Assembly: GCF_947495845.1 (NCBI RefSeq)
Contig: NZ_CANMAO010000011.1
Coordinates: 1-64,000, forward strand
DNA from: an uncultured Endozoicomonas sp.
Lineage (GTDB): Bacteria; Pseudomonadota; Gammaproteobacteria; Pseudomonadales; Endozoicomonadaceae
Direction: 5' to 3'
DNA: 64,000 nucleotides
Both the position numbers and the translations under genes were made by a program. Below are positions 20,466 to 29,675 of this stretch, in pieces. How positions within the stretch are numbered: position 1 is the first letter of the stretch; each line of letters opens with the position of its first letter. The notes under the pieces were generated by a model, which was not told the DNA's origin, ran no database searches, and worked only from the letters and a program-made list of their open reading frames with translations.

Positions 20466-21500
20466 ATGGTTGTCCTCGGGATAGAAACTTCCTGCGATGA
20501 AACCGGCATCGCCCTTTACGACAGCAAAAAAGGACTGTTGGGGGATGCGCTGTTCAGTCAGATCGATATGCACGTTGATTACGGCGGCGTCGTTCCTGAA
20601 CTGGCCTCCAGGGATCATATCCAGCGAGTGCTGCCATTGATTAGTGAAGTGCTTGATCAGGCGGGTCTTAAAAAAACAGACATTGAAGCAGTCGCTTACA
20701 CCCGTGGCCCGGGTTTGGTAGGTGCATTAATGGTGGGCGCCTGTGTGGGCAAAGCGCTGGCCTGGGCGTGGGATGTCCCTTCCATCGGTGTGCATCATAT
20801 GGAAGGCCATTTGCTGGCGCCCATGTTGGAAGATAACCCAATTGCTTTCCCATTTGTTGCCCTGCTGGTTTCTGGCGGGCACACCCAGCTGGTTCAAGTG
20901 GATGGTATTGGGCAATATCATTTACTGGGGGAGTCGGTGGATGATGCCGCTGGCGAGGCCTTTGATAAAGTCGCGGCTATGCTGGGGCTGGATTATCCCG
21001 GTGGGCCAGCGATTTCCCGACTGGCTGAGAAAGGTACAGAGGGTCGATTCCGCTTCCCAAGGCCAATGACGGACCGTCCGGGTCTGGATTTTAGTTTCAG
21101 TGGTTTAAAAACCTTCACGCTGAATACCGTTGCCAAGTGCCGGGAAGCGTCAGGTGGCGAACTGAGCGAGCAGGATCGAGCAGACATTGCCCGGGCTTTT
21201 CAGGATGCGGTCGTGGCAACCCTGACCATCAAGTGCCGCAGAGCGCTTCAGCAGACGGGCATGAAGCAGCTTATTATTGCTGGTGGTGTCAGTGCGAACA
21301 CCTCTCTCAGGGTGTCGCTTGAATCCATGGTTGCTAAAGAAGGTGGCGAATTACGTTATGCTCGCCCACAATTCTGCACCGATAATGGCGCGATGATTGC
21401 CTATGCCGGCTGCCAGCGTCTGGTGGCTGGTCAGAATGATGGCCCTGAAGTAGTGCCGGTGCCGCGATGGCCTATGGATCAGCTCGAAGCCGTCAGCTGA
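20466..21500 (+). CDS. tsaD: tRNA threonylcarbamoyladenosine (t6A) transferase subunit TsaD
   Basis: 344 residues, the usual length. The N-terminus [18 protein letters not shown] and the metal-binding HHMEGH motif (His111, His115) are diagnostic, as are [30 protein letters not shown] and the late ATP/metal site [12 protein letters not shown]. With TsaB and TsaE it transfers the threonylcarbamoyl group to A37 of ANN-decoding tRNAs. It stands downstream of a strong terminator and 33 bases before folB, with which it may share a transcript. Confidence 0.98.
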   Translation: MVVLGIETSCDETGIALYDSKKGLLGDALFSQIDMHVDYGGVVPELASRDHIQRVLPLISEVLDQAGLKKTDIEAVAYTRGPGLVGALMVGACVGKALAWAWDVPSIGVHHMEGHLLAPMLEDNPIAFPFVALLVSGGHTQLVQVDGIGQYHLLGESVDDAAGEAFDKVAAMLGLDYPGGPAISRLAEKGTEGRFRFPRPMTDRPGLDFSFSGLKTFTLNTVAKCREASGGELSEQDRADIARAFQDAVVATLTIKCRRALQQTGMKQLIIAGGVSANTSLRVSLESMVAKEGGELRYARPQFCTDNGAMIAYAGCQRLVAGQNDGPEVVPVPRWPMDQLEAVS

Positions 21501-21533
21501 TGTAAACGATGTCTGGAATGAGGAGTATCCTGC

Positions 21534-21905
21534 ATGGATAAAGTACGAATTGAAGCGATTGAGACGCAGGCGGTCATTGGTGTCTATGAGTTTGAGCACG
21601 ATGCGCCGCAGCCATTGATATTAGATCTGGAACTAACGACCGACTTTACCCATGCCTTTGCCAGTGATGATCTGCAGGATGCTCTGGATTATGACGCGAT
21701 CACCCAGCGGGTCAGAGGGTTTTGTGCCGCTTCCCGTTATCAGTTGATTGAAGCGTTGGCCGGTGGAATCATCAAACTGATGATGGAGCATTACCCTGTG
21801 GATAAAGTGGCGATCACTATTCGCAAACCTCAGGCTTTGAAAAGTGCGATGGCAACCGTGTGGTGTGAGAGAAGCCGTGAGCAAATGGCGGCGCTGGATA
21901 TTTAA
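21534..21905 (+). CDS. folB: Dihydroneopterin aldolase
   Basis: 123 residues, typical of FolB, which converts dihydroneopterin to hydroxymethyl-dihydropterin in folate synthesis. It begins MDKVRIEAIETQAVIGVYEF and has the DALDYDAITQRV segment with the active-site region, then the conserved late KPQALKSAMATVWCERSR with the catalytic lysine. GAGGAG precedes the ATG. Many gammaproteobacteria keep folB next to tsaD. The 3' end faces cca. Confidence 0.95.
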   Translation: MDKVRIEAIETQAVIGVYEFEHDAPQPLILDLELTTDFTHAFASDDLQDALDYDAITQRVRGFCAASRYQLIEALAGGIIKLMMEHYPVDKVAITIRKPQALKSAMATVWCERSREQMAALDI

Positions 21906-21915
21906 TCCATTGAAA

Positions 21916-21941
21916 TGATCACTCTGAGTTCAGGGTGATCA
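21916..21941. terminator. Hairpin between convergent folB and cca
   Basis: TGATCAC and GTGATCA with an imperfect inner stem. Only short T or A tracts flank it, so termination strength is doubtful. Confidence 0.45.
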
Positions 21942-21956
21942 AAAAACGCAGTTATT

Positions 21957-23078
21957 CTAATGCTTTTTAAGAATACCGCTAATGCAATTCACTCTTGCCT
22001 GTTCTAAGGCCAGACCTAACGCCTTTCCCTTTACTGTTTCCGACATAAGATCTTTTGCTTTGATCTGAAGGCAGTGCGTTAAACATTCAAGAATAAAATC
22101 TCTTTTCAATTGCACTTCCTGAAAAGCAATGGCAAGCGCATCCAGAAAAAAATGAAAACGCTCTGGCCGCCTCAGGGCATCCGTGGCATTAAACAGCGAC
22201 ATCATGTCTGCTGCTTGCAAATCTATACAAAGCTGCCGGGCTTGTTGGGTGTGGTCAGTGATCAGGCGAGCCTGTTCGACAAACGCAGATGGCAAACGCA
22301 GCCGTTTGGACAAAGTCCTGAGGCTCTCGGATAAATTGTTCTGAGCATCATCAGAAATAAACAGGCAGCTAAAGCGAACCAGATCAGGTGATTTATGACC
22401 CGCCGCTTTGTTCGAGTAGGTTAATGCTTTATTAAGTTGTGAATGACAAAGCTCCGGAAGCACAATATTCAACGCCCCGCACTGCTGGAGAATAATAAAG
22501 TACTGGTCAGGGTTGTCTTCCATCAGCGCATTTCGGGTTTCCTGCCATACCCGTTCAGCGACGAGAAAGGATACTTCGCCACTGCTAACCATGGTGGTCA
22601 TAAGCGCCAGTGTTTCATCAGCAATGGTAAACTTCATGGGCGCGAGGCGGGCAGCAAAGCGAGCAGTGCGAAGAATGCGCAGGGGGTCTTCAGCAAAGGC
22701 CTCGGAGACGTGACGGAGAATGCGATTTTCGAGATCTTTCTGACCACCGTACGGATCGATGATACGACCTGTTTCGTCTTCTGCCATGGCGTTAATGGTC
22801 AAGTCTCTGCGAAGCAGGTCTTCTTCAAGGGTGACATCACTGGCCGTGTGAAAAGTGAACCCGCCATAACCATGGCCGCTTTTGCGCTCGGTTCTTGCCA
22901 GAGCGTATTCTTCTTTGGTTTGAGGATGCAGAAACACCGGAAAGTCTTTGCCCACGGGTTGGAAGCCTTTTGCTTTCATGATCTCCGGCGAGGCGCCAAC
23001 CACAACCCAGTCCTGATCTTTGACCGGCAAACCCAGCAGCTTATCCCGAACAGCACCACCAACCCGATAAATCTGCAT
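21957..23078 (-). CDS. cca: CCA-adding enzyme (tRNA nucleotidyltransferase)
   Basis: 373 residues. The class II nucleotidyltransferase head is complete: MQIYRVGGAVRDKLLGLPVK, then DQDWVVVG with the catalytic Asp pair, EEYALARTERK, and RRDLTINAMA. RILRTARFAARL follows. It repairs or builds the 3' CCA of tRNAs. It is shorter than the 412-residue E. coli enzyme. The His-Asp (HD) phosphohydrolase motif seen in the E. coli enzyme is missing; the matching region reads RFSCLFISDD. It is therefore probably a nucleotidyltransferase without the extra phosphatase activity. It converges with folB. Confidence 0.96.
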   Translation of the reverse strand: MQIYRVGGAVRDKLLGLPVKDQDWVVVGASPEIMKAKGFQPVGKDFPVFLHPQTKEEYALARTERKSGHGYGGFTFHTASDVTLEEDLLRRDLTINAMAEDETGRIIDPYGGQKDLENRILRHVSEAFAEDPLRILRTARFAARLAPMKFTIADETLALMTTMVSSGEVSFLVAERVWQETRNALMEDNPDQYFIILQQCGALNIVLPELCHSQLNKALTYSNKAAGHKSPDLVRFSCLFISDDAQNNLSESLRTLSKRLRLPSAFVEQARLITDHTQQARQLCIDLQAADMMSLFNATDALRRPERFHFFLDALAIAFQEVQLKRDFILECLTHCLQIKAKDLMSETVKGKALGLALEQARVNCISGILKKH

Positions 23079-23130
23079 AGTGAAACAGCGCCTTAAAATG
23101 AAGAAAGCAAAATTCTTTTATATCAGAATA

Positions 23131-23325
23131 ATACCAATGTCGCTTTTAAATTATGGAGTGAGCAAGTTATTTTGGGCGACTGGGCAATACCCACAGGGCA
23201 TAAAGGCGAAGAGACGAGTCATAGCCTTTACGCCCTGTGGGTGGTAGCTATGGCGAGGAACTTCAACGCAGATCCAGTCGGTCAAAATGGCTGCGCAGCC
23301 CACAATTAAAAAGCAGAATTGGTAT
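23131..23325 (+). mobile_element. MITE-like repeat B, copy 2 (195 bases)
   Basis: Same ATACCAAT/ATTGGTAT ends as 19224-19435 and 59722-59899, with one central ~17-base GCCCTGTGGGT unit. It fills most of the 300-base gap between cca and the desulfhydrase gene. Confidence 0.75.
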
Positions 23326-23381
23326 GAGACAATAGTTGACTAATCTGTTAAATCTGGAGGTTAGCTTTTTGGAGGATAATG

Positions 23382-24440
23382 ATGAGCAGTACACAGTGGA
23401 CCCGTGAAGCCATCGGCAAAATTGATGCCGACTTCCAGAGAACGGCTGATACTCATTTGGTTAAGCTGGATTTACCACAGCTGACGGGTATTCAGTTGTA
23501 CCTGAAAGATGAAAGTACCCACCCAACCGGCAGTTTAAAACACCGGCTGGCCAGATCGTTATTTCTCTACGGTATCTGCAACGGTTGGATCAACCAGGGC
23601 ACTACGGTTATTGAATCCTCTTCCGGCAGCACAGCGGTTTCGGAAGCTTACTTTGCCCGGTTGTTAGGTTTGCCATTTATTGCCGTCATGCCGCGCTCCA
23701 CGTCGGCTCAGAAAATACGACAGATTGAGTTTTATGGCGGCCAGTGCCATCTGGTGAACAGCTCCAGTGAAATTTACGCAGAGTCCCAGCGGTTAGCGAC
23801 TGCCCTGGATGGGCATTACATGGATCAGTTTACCTATGCGGAGCGAGCAACCGATTGGCGTGGCAACAATAATATTGCTGAATCTATTTTTCGGCAGATG
23901 AGTGCCGAGCCTTGGGCAATACCTTCATGGATAGTGATGAGCGCAGGCACCGGCGGCACATCTGCCACCATTGGGCGTTATATTCGCTACCAGAAACTGG
24001 ACAGTAAACTGTGTGTGGTTGATCCGGATCATTCGGTGTTCCATGACTTTTACCACAGCGGTGATGAGAATCTGGTTATCAGCAAAAGCTCCCGTATAGA
24101 AGGCATTGGTCGTCCAAGGGTTGAGCCGTCGTTTGTGCCCGGTGTGATTGATGATATGAGGCGCATTCCCGATGGCGCAGCCATTGCTACGGTGCATTGG
24201 CTGGAGCAGATACTCGGGCGAAAAGCCGGACCCAGTACAGGAACCAATTTATTTGGAGCGCTTCAGATTGCCCATGAAATGCAGCAGAAAGGGGAGCAAG
24301 GCGCTATTGTGACACTACTGTGCGACAGCGGCGACCGCTATCTGGACACATGTTACAACCCAAACTGGGTGAAAGCAGAAATTGGCGATATAGCCTTGTG
24401 GCAAGAAAAATTGAATGACTTGATTAATGCTATGAAATAA
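23382..24440 (+). CDS. PLP-dependent L-cysteine desulfhydrase, Cds1-like
   Basis: 352 residues. GGAGG lies 6 bases before the ATG at 23382; an adjacent ATG at 23379 is too close to it. It is a fold-type II PLP enzyme: the PLP lysine is in [15 protein letters not shown], a substrate loop in [20 protein letters not shown], and a phosphate-binding loop in [29 protein letters not shown] is near the end. These blocks fit the Cds1 cysteine desulfhydrase family (cysteine to pyruvate, ammonia and sulfide) better than CysK/CysM, although databases may call it cysteine synthase. It is a single gene between repeat B and a weak terminator. Confidence 0.85.
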   Translation: MSSTQWTREAIGKIDADFQRTADTHLVKLDLPQLTGIQLYLKDESTHPTGSLKHRLARSLFLYGICNGWINQGTTVIESSSGSTAVSEAYFARLLGLPFIAVMPRSTSAQKIRQIEFYGGQCHLVNSSSEIYAESQRLATALDGHYMDQFTYAERATDWRGNNNIAESIFRQMSAEPWAIPSWIVMSAGTGGTSATIGRYIRYQKLDSKLCVVDPDHSVFHDFYHSGDENLVISKSSRIEGIGRPRVEPSFVPGVIDDMRRIPDGAAIATVHWLEQILGRKAGPSTGTNLFGALQIAHEMQQKGEQGAIVTLLCDSGDRYLDTCYNPNWVKAEIGDIALWQEKLNDLINAMK

Positions 24441-24469
24441 TCAGTTTAAAAAAAGCATTGATATAATAA

Positions 24470-24496
24470 AGGCTACATGGAAAAGTAGCCTATTTT
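24470..24496 (+). terminator. Weak terminator after the desulfhydrase gene
   Basis: AGGCTAC, an 8-base loop, GTAGCCT and ATTTTC. A short 7-bp stem. Confidence 0.5.
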
Positions 24497-24580
24497 CGAG
24501 AGGGTTTTCGTTGTGTTTACATCATAGGCTTAACTTTAGAGGCATTGCTGCTGTCGTATTCACCCCTGAAGGTTGTTACT

Positions 24581-26032
24581 CTACATACGATCATCATCAT
24601 CACTACCAATCCCTTCTTCTCCTATTAGGCTAGGTCCTGATAGTGGCTCAAGTTCTGATAGTTGACTCAAAAATACCTCATTCGCATTGCGTACTTGTTC
24701 TGCATTAAGCTCAGCCCTTCTAGTGCCGTCTTTAGCATTCTCCCTAACCAAGTCCCACAAATGGCCGTCTCTCAATTTGATCTCTGAGACCTCTTCTTGA
24801 AGATCAGCTACCATCGCTTTCATATGTTCTGTCATTCCTACACTCCGCTCTAAAGCCTCTGTCATTCCTACACTCCGCTCTAAAGCCTCTGTCAACTTAG
24901 CACTTTCTAACGTAGCCTCTGTCAACTTAGCCTGTGATTTTTCATACTGACTCCGAAGCTTTTCATTTGCATTGAGTGATTTGCTTGTAAAGCCTTCCAA
25001 ATGGGCAGAACGTGATGTTAATGACTCCTGCAGCCGCTTCTGAGACGATGTCGTATCGTTTAAGCGAGCGAAAAGTCCATCTGTAGTTTTTTGAGTTGTT
25101 GAAGGAGTATTTTGAGTTGTTGAAGGATCGATAGCTCCCTCTGAAGAAGCTTGTGCTGGTGCCTCTTCAGGCTTGTCGGTTCTGGCTGAAGAGGCTGGTG
25201 CTGATGTCTCTTCAGACATGTCGGTTCTGGCTAAAGAGTCTTGTGGCGCTGCCTCTTTAGACTCGTCGGCTGCGTTTGCAGGAGCTGATGCCGATGGTTG
25301 CCCGGCTTGAGATGGTGTTTCTGATTTAGGGTTACCTTCTTGTTTCTCTGCTGACACTTCGGAATTAGTGATGAGAGAATCATACCCGTTGAAAATGGTC
25401 GCTGCCTGGTTTAGTAGATTACTAAAGCTACTACTGTCGGAAGTATTTGTTTTTTCTTCAGCTTTGCTCGAAGTTGAGTCGGTTTGTTGTTCCGGTTTTA
25501 CAGAGGCAGAGTTATCTCCGTTTGTAGTTTTATAGGCTTGTCTTTCCGCTACAGGTGTATTTTCTGACTGACTAGCTGCACCTGCTTGAGATGGTGTTTC
25601 TGATTTAGGGTTACCTTCTTGTTTCTCTGCTGACACTTCGGAATAAGTGATGAGAGAATCATACCCGTTGAAAATGGTCGCTGCCTGGTTTAGTAGATTA
25701 CTAAAGCTACTACTGTCGGAAGTATTTGTTTTTTCTTCAGCTTTGCTCGAAGTTGAGTCGGTTTGTTGTTCCGGTTTTACAGAGGCAGAGTTATCTCCGT
25801 TTGTAGTTTTATAGGCTTGTCTTTCCCCTACAGGTGTATTTTCTGGCTGACTAGCTGCACCTGCTTGAGATGGGTTATCTTGAGCAGCTAATTTAGGCTG
25901 TGCGCCAGGTTGCTCTTTGACGGCAGTTCCATCTGTTGTAGTGCCTTCTTTAACTAAAGATTCTTGAGCGGATTGTGGTAAAGAATTAGCAGATTGATGT
26001 TGTAATAGACATGATTGGGTAGCGCCTAGCAT
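24581..26032 (-). CDS. Low-complexity protein with 93-residue tandem repeats and a coiled coil
   Basis: 483 residues, no family recognised. Residues ~55-240 hold two almost identical 93-residue repeats (each with NTPVxERQAYKTTNGDNSAS and SFSNLLNQAATIFNGYDSLI) plus the start of a third. Next comes an acidic Ala/Ser/Pro-rich stretch with short repeats (ARTDMSEE, ARTDKPEE; TTQNTPSTTQKT). Residues ~330-450 are a heptad-rich helical region with an 11-residue tandem (LTEALERSVGM, then TEALERSVGM) and likely form a coiled coil. The end is acidic (GSDDDDRM). There is no signal peptide. The make-up resembles secreted effectors or surface-exposed proteins, but no function is claimed. Confidence 0.6.
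   Translation of the reverse strand: MLGATQSCLLQHQSANSLPQSAQESLVKEGTTTDGTAVKEQPGAQPKLAAQDNPSQAGAASQPENTPVGERQAYKTTNGDNSASVKPEQQTDSTSSKAEEKTNTSDSSSFSNLLNQAATIFNGYDSLITYSEVSAEKQEGNPKSETPSQAGAASQSENTPVAERQAYKTTNGDNSASVKPEQQTDSTSSKAEEKTNTSDSSSFSNLLNQAATIFNGYDSLITNSEVSAEKQEGNPKSETPSQAGQPSASAPANAADESKEAAPQDSLARTDMSEETSAPASSARTDKPEEAPAQASSEGAIDPSTTQNTPSTTQKTTDGLFARLNDTTSSQKRLQESLTSRSAHLEGFTSKSLNANEKLRSQYEKSQAKLTEATLESAKLTEALERSVGMTEALERSVGMTEHMKAMVADLQEEVSEIKLRDGHLWDLVRENAKDGTRRAELNAEQVRNANEVFLSQLSELEPLSGPSLIGEEGIGSDDDDRM
25305..25862 (-). repeat. Two tandem 279-bp direct repeats
   Basis: Units start at 25305 and 25584, with a third partial unit from 25863. They differ at only a few positions, so the duplication is recent or kept uniform by recombination. 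279 bases is exactly 93 codons, so the frame is preserved. Confidence 0.85.
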
Positions 26033-26383
26033 TGTTTAGTCCTTATTCAGGTATTATTGAATTGGGATAGACATCTCTTCATTGTTTTTTCTGAGATGAC
26101 TGCAACTTCGACAAAGGACTAAACGAAGGGTTCTATACCATTAAGAAATTAGTTTTCGATGCATCAATAGTGAATTTTTTATTTGAGGCGGGTGTTCGTT
26201 TAAACGTCATGGGTTTTATAAAATAGGTTCTATGTTAGAACGATGCTTGAGCTGATATGCTCAGCACTTTGGTCAATATTGGAAATGCTTTGCTCGGCAG
26301 TGATCCTGCTGGCAAAGTGCGTGATACTTCAAGAATAAACAGAAATGAGTCTGGTGATAAGCACTCATAGAATGGAGAACCCC
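26033..26383. other. Divergent promoter region between the repeat protein and putA
   Basis: 351 bases between divergently transcribed genes. An inverted repeat (GCTTTGC ... GCAAAGTGC, about 26287-26320) precedes putA. No promoter box is clear enough to call. Proline- or PutA-dependent control cannot be inferred, since this PutA lacks a visible DNA-binding domain. Confidence 0.35.
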
Positions 26384-29300
26384 ATGTTTCAGGCCAGAGA
26401 TGCATTCTGTCAGGATTTTCTTAATCGCCCTGCGGCTCGTTTATGGCCGTCTATTTCCCCTCACTATGCCATTGATGAAACCGCCTGGCTGCAAGAGTTG
26501 GTGGCGGTGCTGGATGAATACCCAGACGATTATCATGTTATTGGCAACCGCGCTTCAGAGTTGATCGAGCAAGTTCGCGGCAGTGATGACAGTATTCATA
26601 TGATTGATGCGCTGTTGTTGCAGTACAGCCTGGATACCCGTGAAGGCATTTTACTGATGTGTCTGGCGGAAGCGCTGATGCGAATTCCAGACAGTCAGAC
26701 CGCCGATGCGCTGATCCGCGACAAACTGAGTGTGGCGGACTGGAAGCAGCACCTGAGCCAAAGTGATTCTCTGTTGGTGAACGCTTCCACCTGGGGATTG
26801 TTACTGACCGGTAAAGTGGTCAGCCTAGATGCTAACGAAGATAGCTCAGCCAGTAGCGTGATTGGCAAACTGGTGAATCGGCTTGGGGAGCCGGTGATTC
26901 GTCAGGCGGTGAATCAGGCCATGAAAATCATGGGGCGTCATTTTGTGCTTGGGCGAACCATTAAAGAGGCGTTGAAAAACGGTTCGAAACCTCGAAGCAA
27001 AGGTTATAGCTACTCCTTTGATATGCTCGGTGAATCCGCTCTGACCGGCGATGATGCTCGACGATATTTTGAAGAATATCTCGCGGCTATTCGTACTGTG
27101 GCAGCGGAACCTGACAATCAGAAACCGGGTCGCTGTGGTGTGTCGATCAAATTGTCTGCTTTGCATCCCCGCTATGAAGTCGCTCAGAAAGCGCGCGTAA
27201 TCAAGGAACTGGTGCCGGTGGTTCTGGAACTGGTGCGCGAAGCTCGTGCCGGGAATGTAGCGATCAATATGGATGCGGAAGAGCAAGATCGCCACGAACT
27301 GTTTTTAGAAGTGTTTGAACAGGTTTACCGACATCCGGATTGCCAGGGCTGGGGCGGTTTTGGTTTGGTGATTCAGGCTTATGGCAAACGTGCGTTGCCG
27401 TCTTTATGTTGGCTGGTGGCATTGGCTCGGGAACAGGGGGATCGTATTCCGGTTCGTCTGGTAAAGGGCGCTTACTGGGACAGCGAGATTAAACTTTGCC
27501 AGCAGCAGGGGCTTTCGGGTTATCCGGTGTATACGCGAAAAGAAGGGACGGATGTCGCTTATTTAGTGTGCGCCCGTTTTTTACTGTCTGAATTGGCGAG
27601 AGGCGCTATTTATCCACAGTTCGCTACCCACAATGCGCATACCGTTGCCAGCGTATTGGTGATGGCGGAACGTGAAGGCGCGGATGATTTTGGCGCTTTT
27701 GAATTTCAGCGGCTCCACGGCATGGGCGATGCGCTTTATAACCGCGTGCTGGAAGAGCATCAAACCCCAGTGCGGATTTACGCGCCGGTGGGTAGCCACA
27801 AAGATTTGTTGCCTTATCTGGTTCGGCGGTTGTTGGAAAACGGTGCGAACTCTTCTTTTGTTCACCGGCTGGTGGATGCGAAAACCCCGGTGGCCGAACT
27901 GGTGCAACACCCGGTGGATTTATTGAGACAGAAAACCTGTTTTCATAATGACCGGATTCCTCTACCGCCGAAGATATACGGCGATGGTCGATTGAATGCT
28001 CGAGGCGTGAATATTGATGTGGAAAGCGAATGGCAACCTTTCCGGGAACAAGTTGCGCGTTTTATGTCTCACTCCTGGCAGCAGGGCGCATGGTTGAATG
28101 GCGCGTTGGTGGCTGCGTCGAATACCGCAGAAATAACCTGTCCCTATCAGCGCTCTGACAGTGTTGGCAAGATGAGCTGGGCAGATGAAAGCAGTGTCGA
28201 AACAGCGTTGAACAGTGCGGTTGCCGGTTTTGAAAAATGGAGTCGGGCGCCAGCAGAACAGAGAGCAGAGTGCCTCGAAAATCTGGCTGAGTTGCTGGAA
28301 ACTCATCGGGAAGAGCTCGTAGCCTTGTGTCACCGGGAAGCGGGCAAAACCATTCACGATGCCATTGATGAAATTCGCGAGGCGGTGGATTTTTGTCGTT
28401 ATTACGCCAATCAGGCACGGGAGAAGTTTGCGGAACCATTGGTGATGCCCGGGCCTACCGGAGAATCCAATGAACTTCGGTTCAGCGGGCGTGGCGTGTT
28501 TTTGTGCATCAGCCCCTGGAACTTTCCATTGGCCATTTTCCTCGGGCAAGTGACGGCGGCACTGGCGGCGGGGAATGCGGTGATTGCTAAGCCTGCAGAG
28601 CAAACCAGCCTGATTGCCGGCAGAGCGGTGGAGTTAATGTTGGCAGCGGGGATTCCCGGTGATGTGATTCAGTGTTTGCCCGGTGATGGTGCGCAGTTGG
28701 GCAGCCGTTTGGTGATGGATGAACGCATTGCCGGTGTCGCCTTCACCGGATCAACAGAAACCGCCCGCAAGATCAATCAAACCCTGGCAAACCGACACGG
28801 AGCGATTGTGCCGCTCATTGCTGAAACCGGCGGCCAGAATGCCATGATTGTGGATTCCACTGCGTTGCCGGAACAGGTGGTTCAGGATGTGATCTTATCT
28901 GCCTTTGGCAGTGCAGGGCAGCGTTGTTCTGCGTTGCGAGTGCTCTACGTGCAGGAAGATATTGCTGATCGAGTGATTGGCTTATTGCAGGGTGCCATGG
29001 CTGAGCTGGTGGTGGGAAATCCGTCATTGCACGCAACAGATATTGGGCCAGTGATTGATGAACGTGCCCGCCAAGGCTTGCAGGCGCATATTGATCGCAT
29101 GAAGCAGGAAGCAACATTATTGGCAGAGTGTCGCTTACCTGAGAGCTGCAGAAATGGCAGTTTTATTGCGCCGGTAGCGTTTGAGATTGACAGCATACGT
29201 CAGCTGGAGAAAGAGCATTTTGGCCCGATTTTGCACGTGATTCGTTTCAAGGCCAGCAAGCTCTCGGCTGTGATTGACGAGATTAATGGTTCCGGTTATG

Positions 29301-29566
29301 GCCTGACACTGGGTATTCATAGTCGTAATGAAGTCACGGCGTCGTATATTACGGAGCGGGTAAAAACCGGTAATACTTACATCAATCGAAACCAGACGGG
29401 CGCTGTCGTTGGTGTTCAGCCATTTGGTGGGCAAGGGCTTTCGGGAACCGGGCCAAAAGCCGGTGGGCCGCACTACCTGTTGCGCTTTGCGACGGAGCAG
29501 ACGTTAACCATTAACACCACGGCTGTTGGTGGGAATGCGACGTTGTTAACTCTGGGAGAAGGGTAG
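26384..29566 (+). CDS. putA: Bifunctional proline dehydrogenase / glutamate semialdehyde dehydrogenase
   Basis: 1060 residues from the ATG at 26384, which has GGAG 6 bases upstream; in-frame ATGs at 26345 and 26372 lack a good site. The N-terminal half is the FAD-dependent proline dehydrogenase barrel (GVSIKLSALHPRYE, NMDAEEQDRHEL, RLVKGAYWDSEIK, FATHNAHT). The C-terminal half is an aldehyde dehydrogenase with ISPWNFPLAIFLGQ, the Glu motif AETGGQNAM and the Cys motif GSAGQRCSALRVL. It oxidises proline to glutamate in two channelled steps. The ribbon-helix-helix DNA-binding domain of E. coli PutA is absent, so it is an enzyme and not a repressor. Confidence 0.96.
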   Translation: MFQARDAFCQDFLNRPAARLWPSISPHYAIDETAWLQELVAVLDEYPDDYHVIGNRASELIEQVRGSDDSIHMIDALLLQYSLDTREGILLMCLAEALMRIPDSQTADALIRDKLSVADWKQHLSQSDSLLVNASTWGLLLTGKVVSLDANEDSSASSVIGKLVNRLGEPVIRQAVNQAMKIMGRHFVLGRTIKEALKNGSKPRSKGYSYSFDMLGESALTGDDARRYFEEYLAAIRTVAAEPDNQKPGRCGVSIKLSALHPRYEVAQKARVIKELVPVVLELVREARAGNVAINMDAEEQDRHELFLEVFEQVYRHPDCQGWGGFGLVIQAYGKRALPSLCWLVALAREQGDRIPVRLVKGAYWDSEIKLCQQQGLSGYPVYTRKEGTDVAYLVCARFLLSELARGAIYPQFATHNAHTVASVLVMAEREGADDFGAFEFQRLHGMGDALYNRVLEEHQTPVRIYAPVGSHKDLLPYLVRRLLENGANSSFVHRLVDAKTPVAELVQHPVDLLRQKTCFHNDRIPLPPKIYGDGRLNARGVNIDVESEWQPFREQVARFMSHSWQQGAWLNGALVAASNTAEITCPYQRSDSVGKMSWADESSVETALNSAVAGFEKWSRAPAEQRAECLENLAELLETHREELVALCHREAGKTIHDAIDEIREAVDFCRYYANQAREKFAEPLVMPGPTGESNELRFSGRGVFLCISPWNFPLAIFLGQVTAALAAGNAVIAKPAEQTSLIAGRAVELMLAAGIPGDVIQCLPGDGAQLGSRLVMDERIAGVAFTGSTETARKINQTLANRHGAIVPLIAETGGQNAMIVDSTALPEQVVQDVILSAFGSAGQRCSALRVLYVQEDIADRVIGLLQGAMAELVVGNPSLHATDIGPVIDERARQGLQAHIDRMKQEATLLAECRLPESCRNGSFIAPVAFEIDSIRQLEKEHFGPILHVIRFKASKLSAVIDEINGSGYGLTLGIHSRNEVTASYITERVKTGNTYINRNQTGAVVGVQPFGGQGLSGTGPKAGGPHYLLRFATEQTLTINTTAVGGNATLLTLGEG

Positions 29567-29648
29567 GTCGGTAACCCGGAGGGTTGCCGACAATCGGCAT
29601 CTACAGGCCTGAGAGATGTCGGCAATTCTTACAGAATTACCGACCTAC
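29563..29648 (+). repeat. REP-like inverted pair
   Basis: GTAGGTCGGTAACCC with GGGTTGCCGAC, followed about 50 bases later by GTCGGCAATTC with GAATTACCGACCTAC. The two half-elements face each other and together form a long palindrome between the ends of putA and pilB. It overlaps the last bases of putA. Related single elements occur at 32648, 32797 and 39439. Confidence 0.75.
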
Positions 29649-29675
29649 GGCTGGTATGTTTTTGAGTGGGGGAAG

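Noticed and set aside
25305..25862. Possible CRISPR array or repeat locus
   Set aside because: The units are 279 bases, in frame and coding, with no short repeats and spacers.
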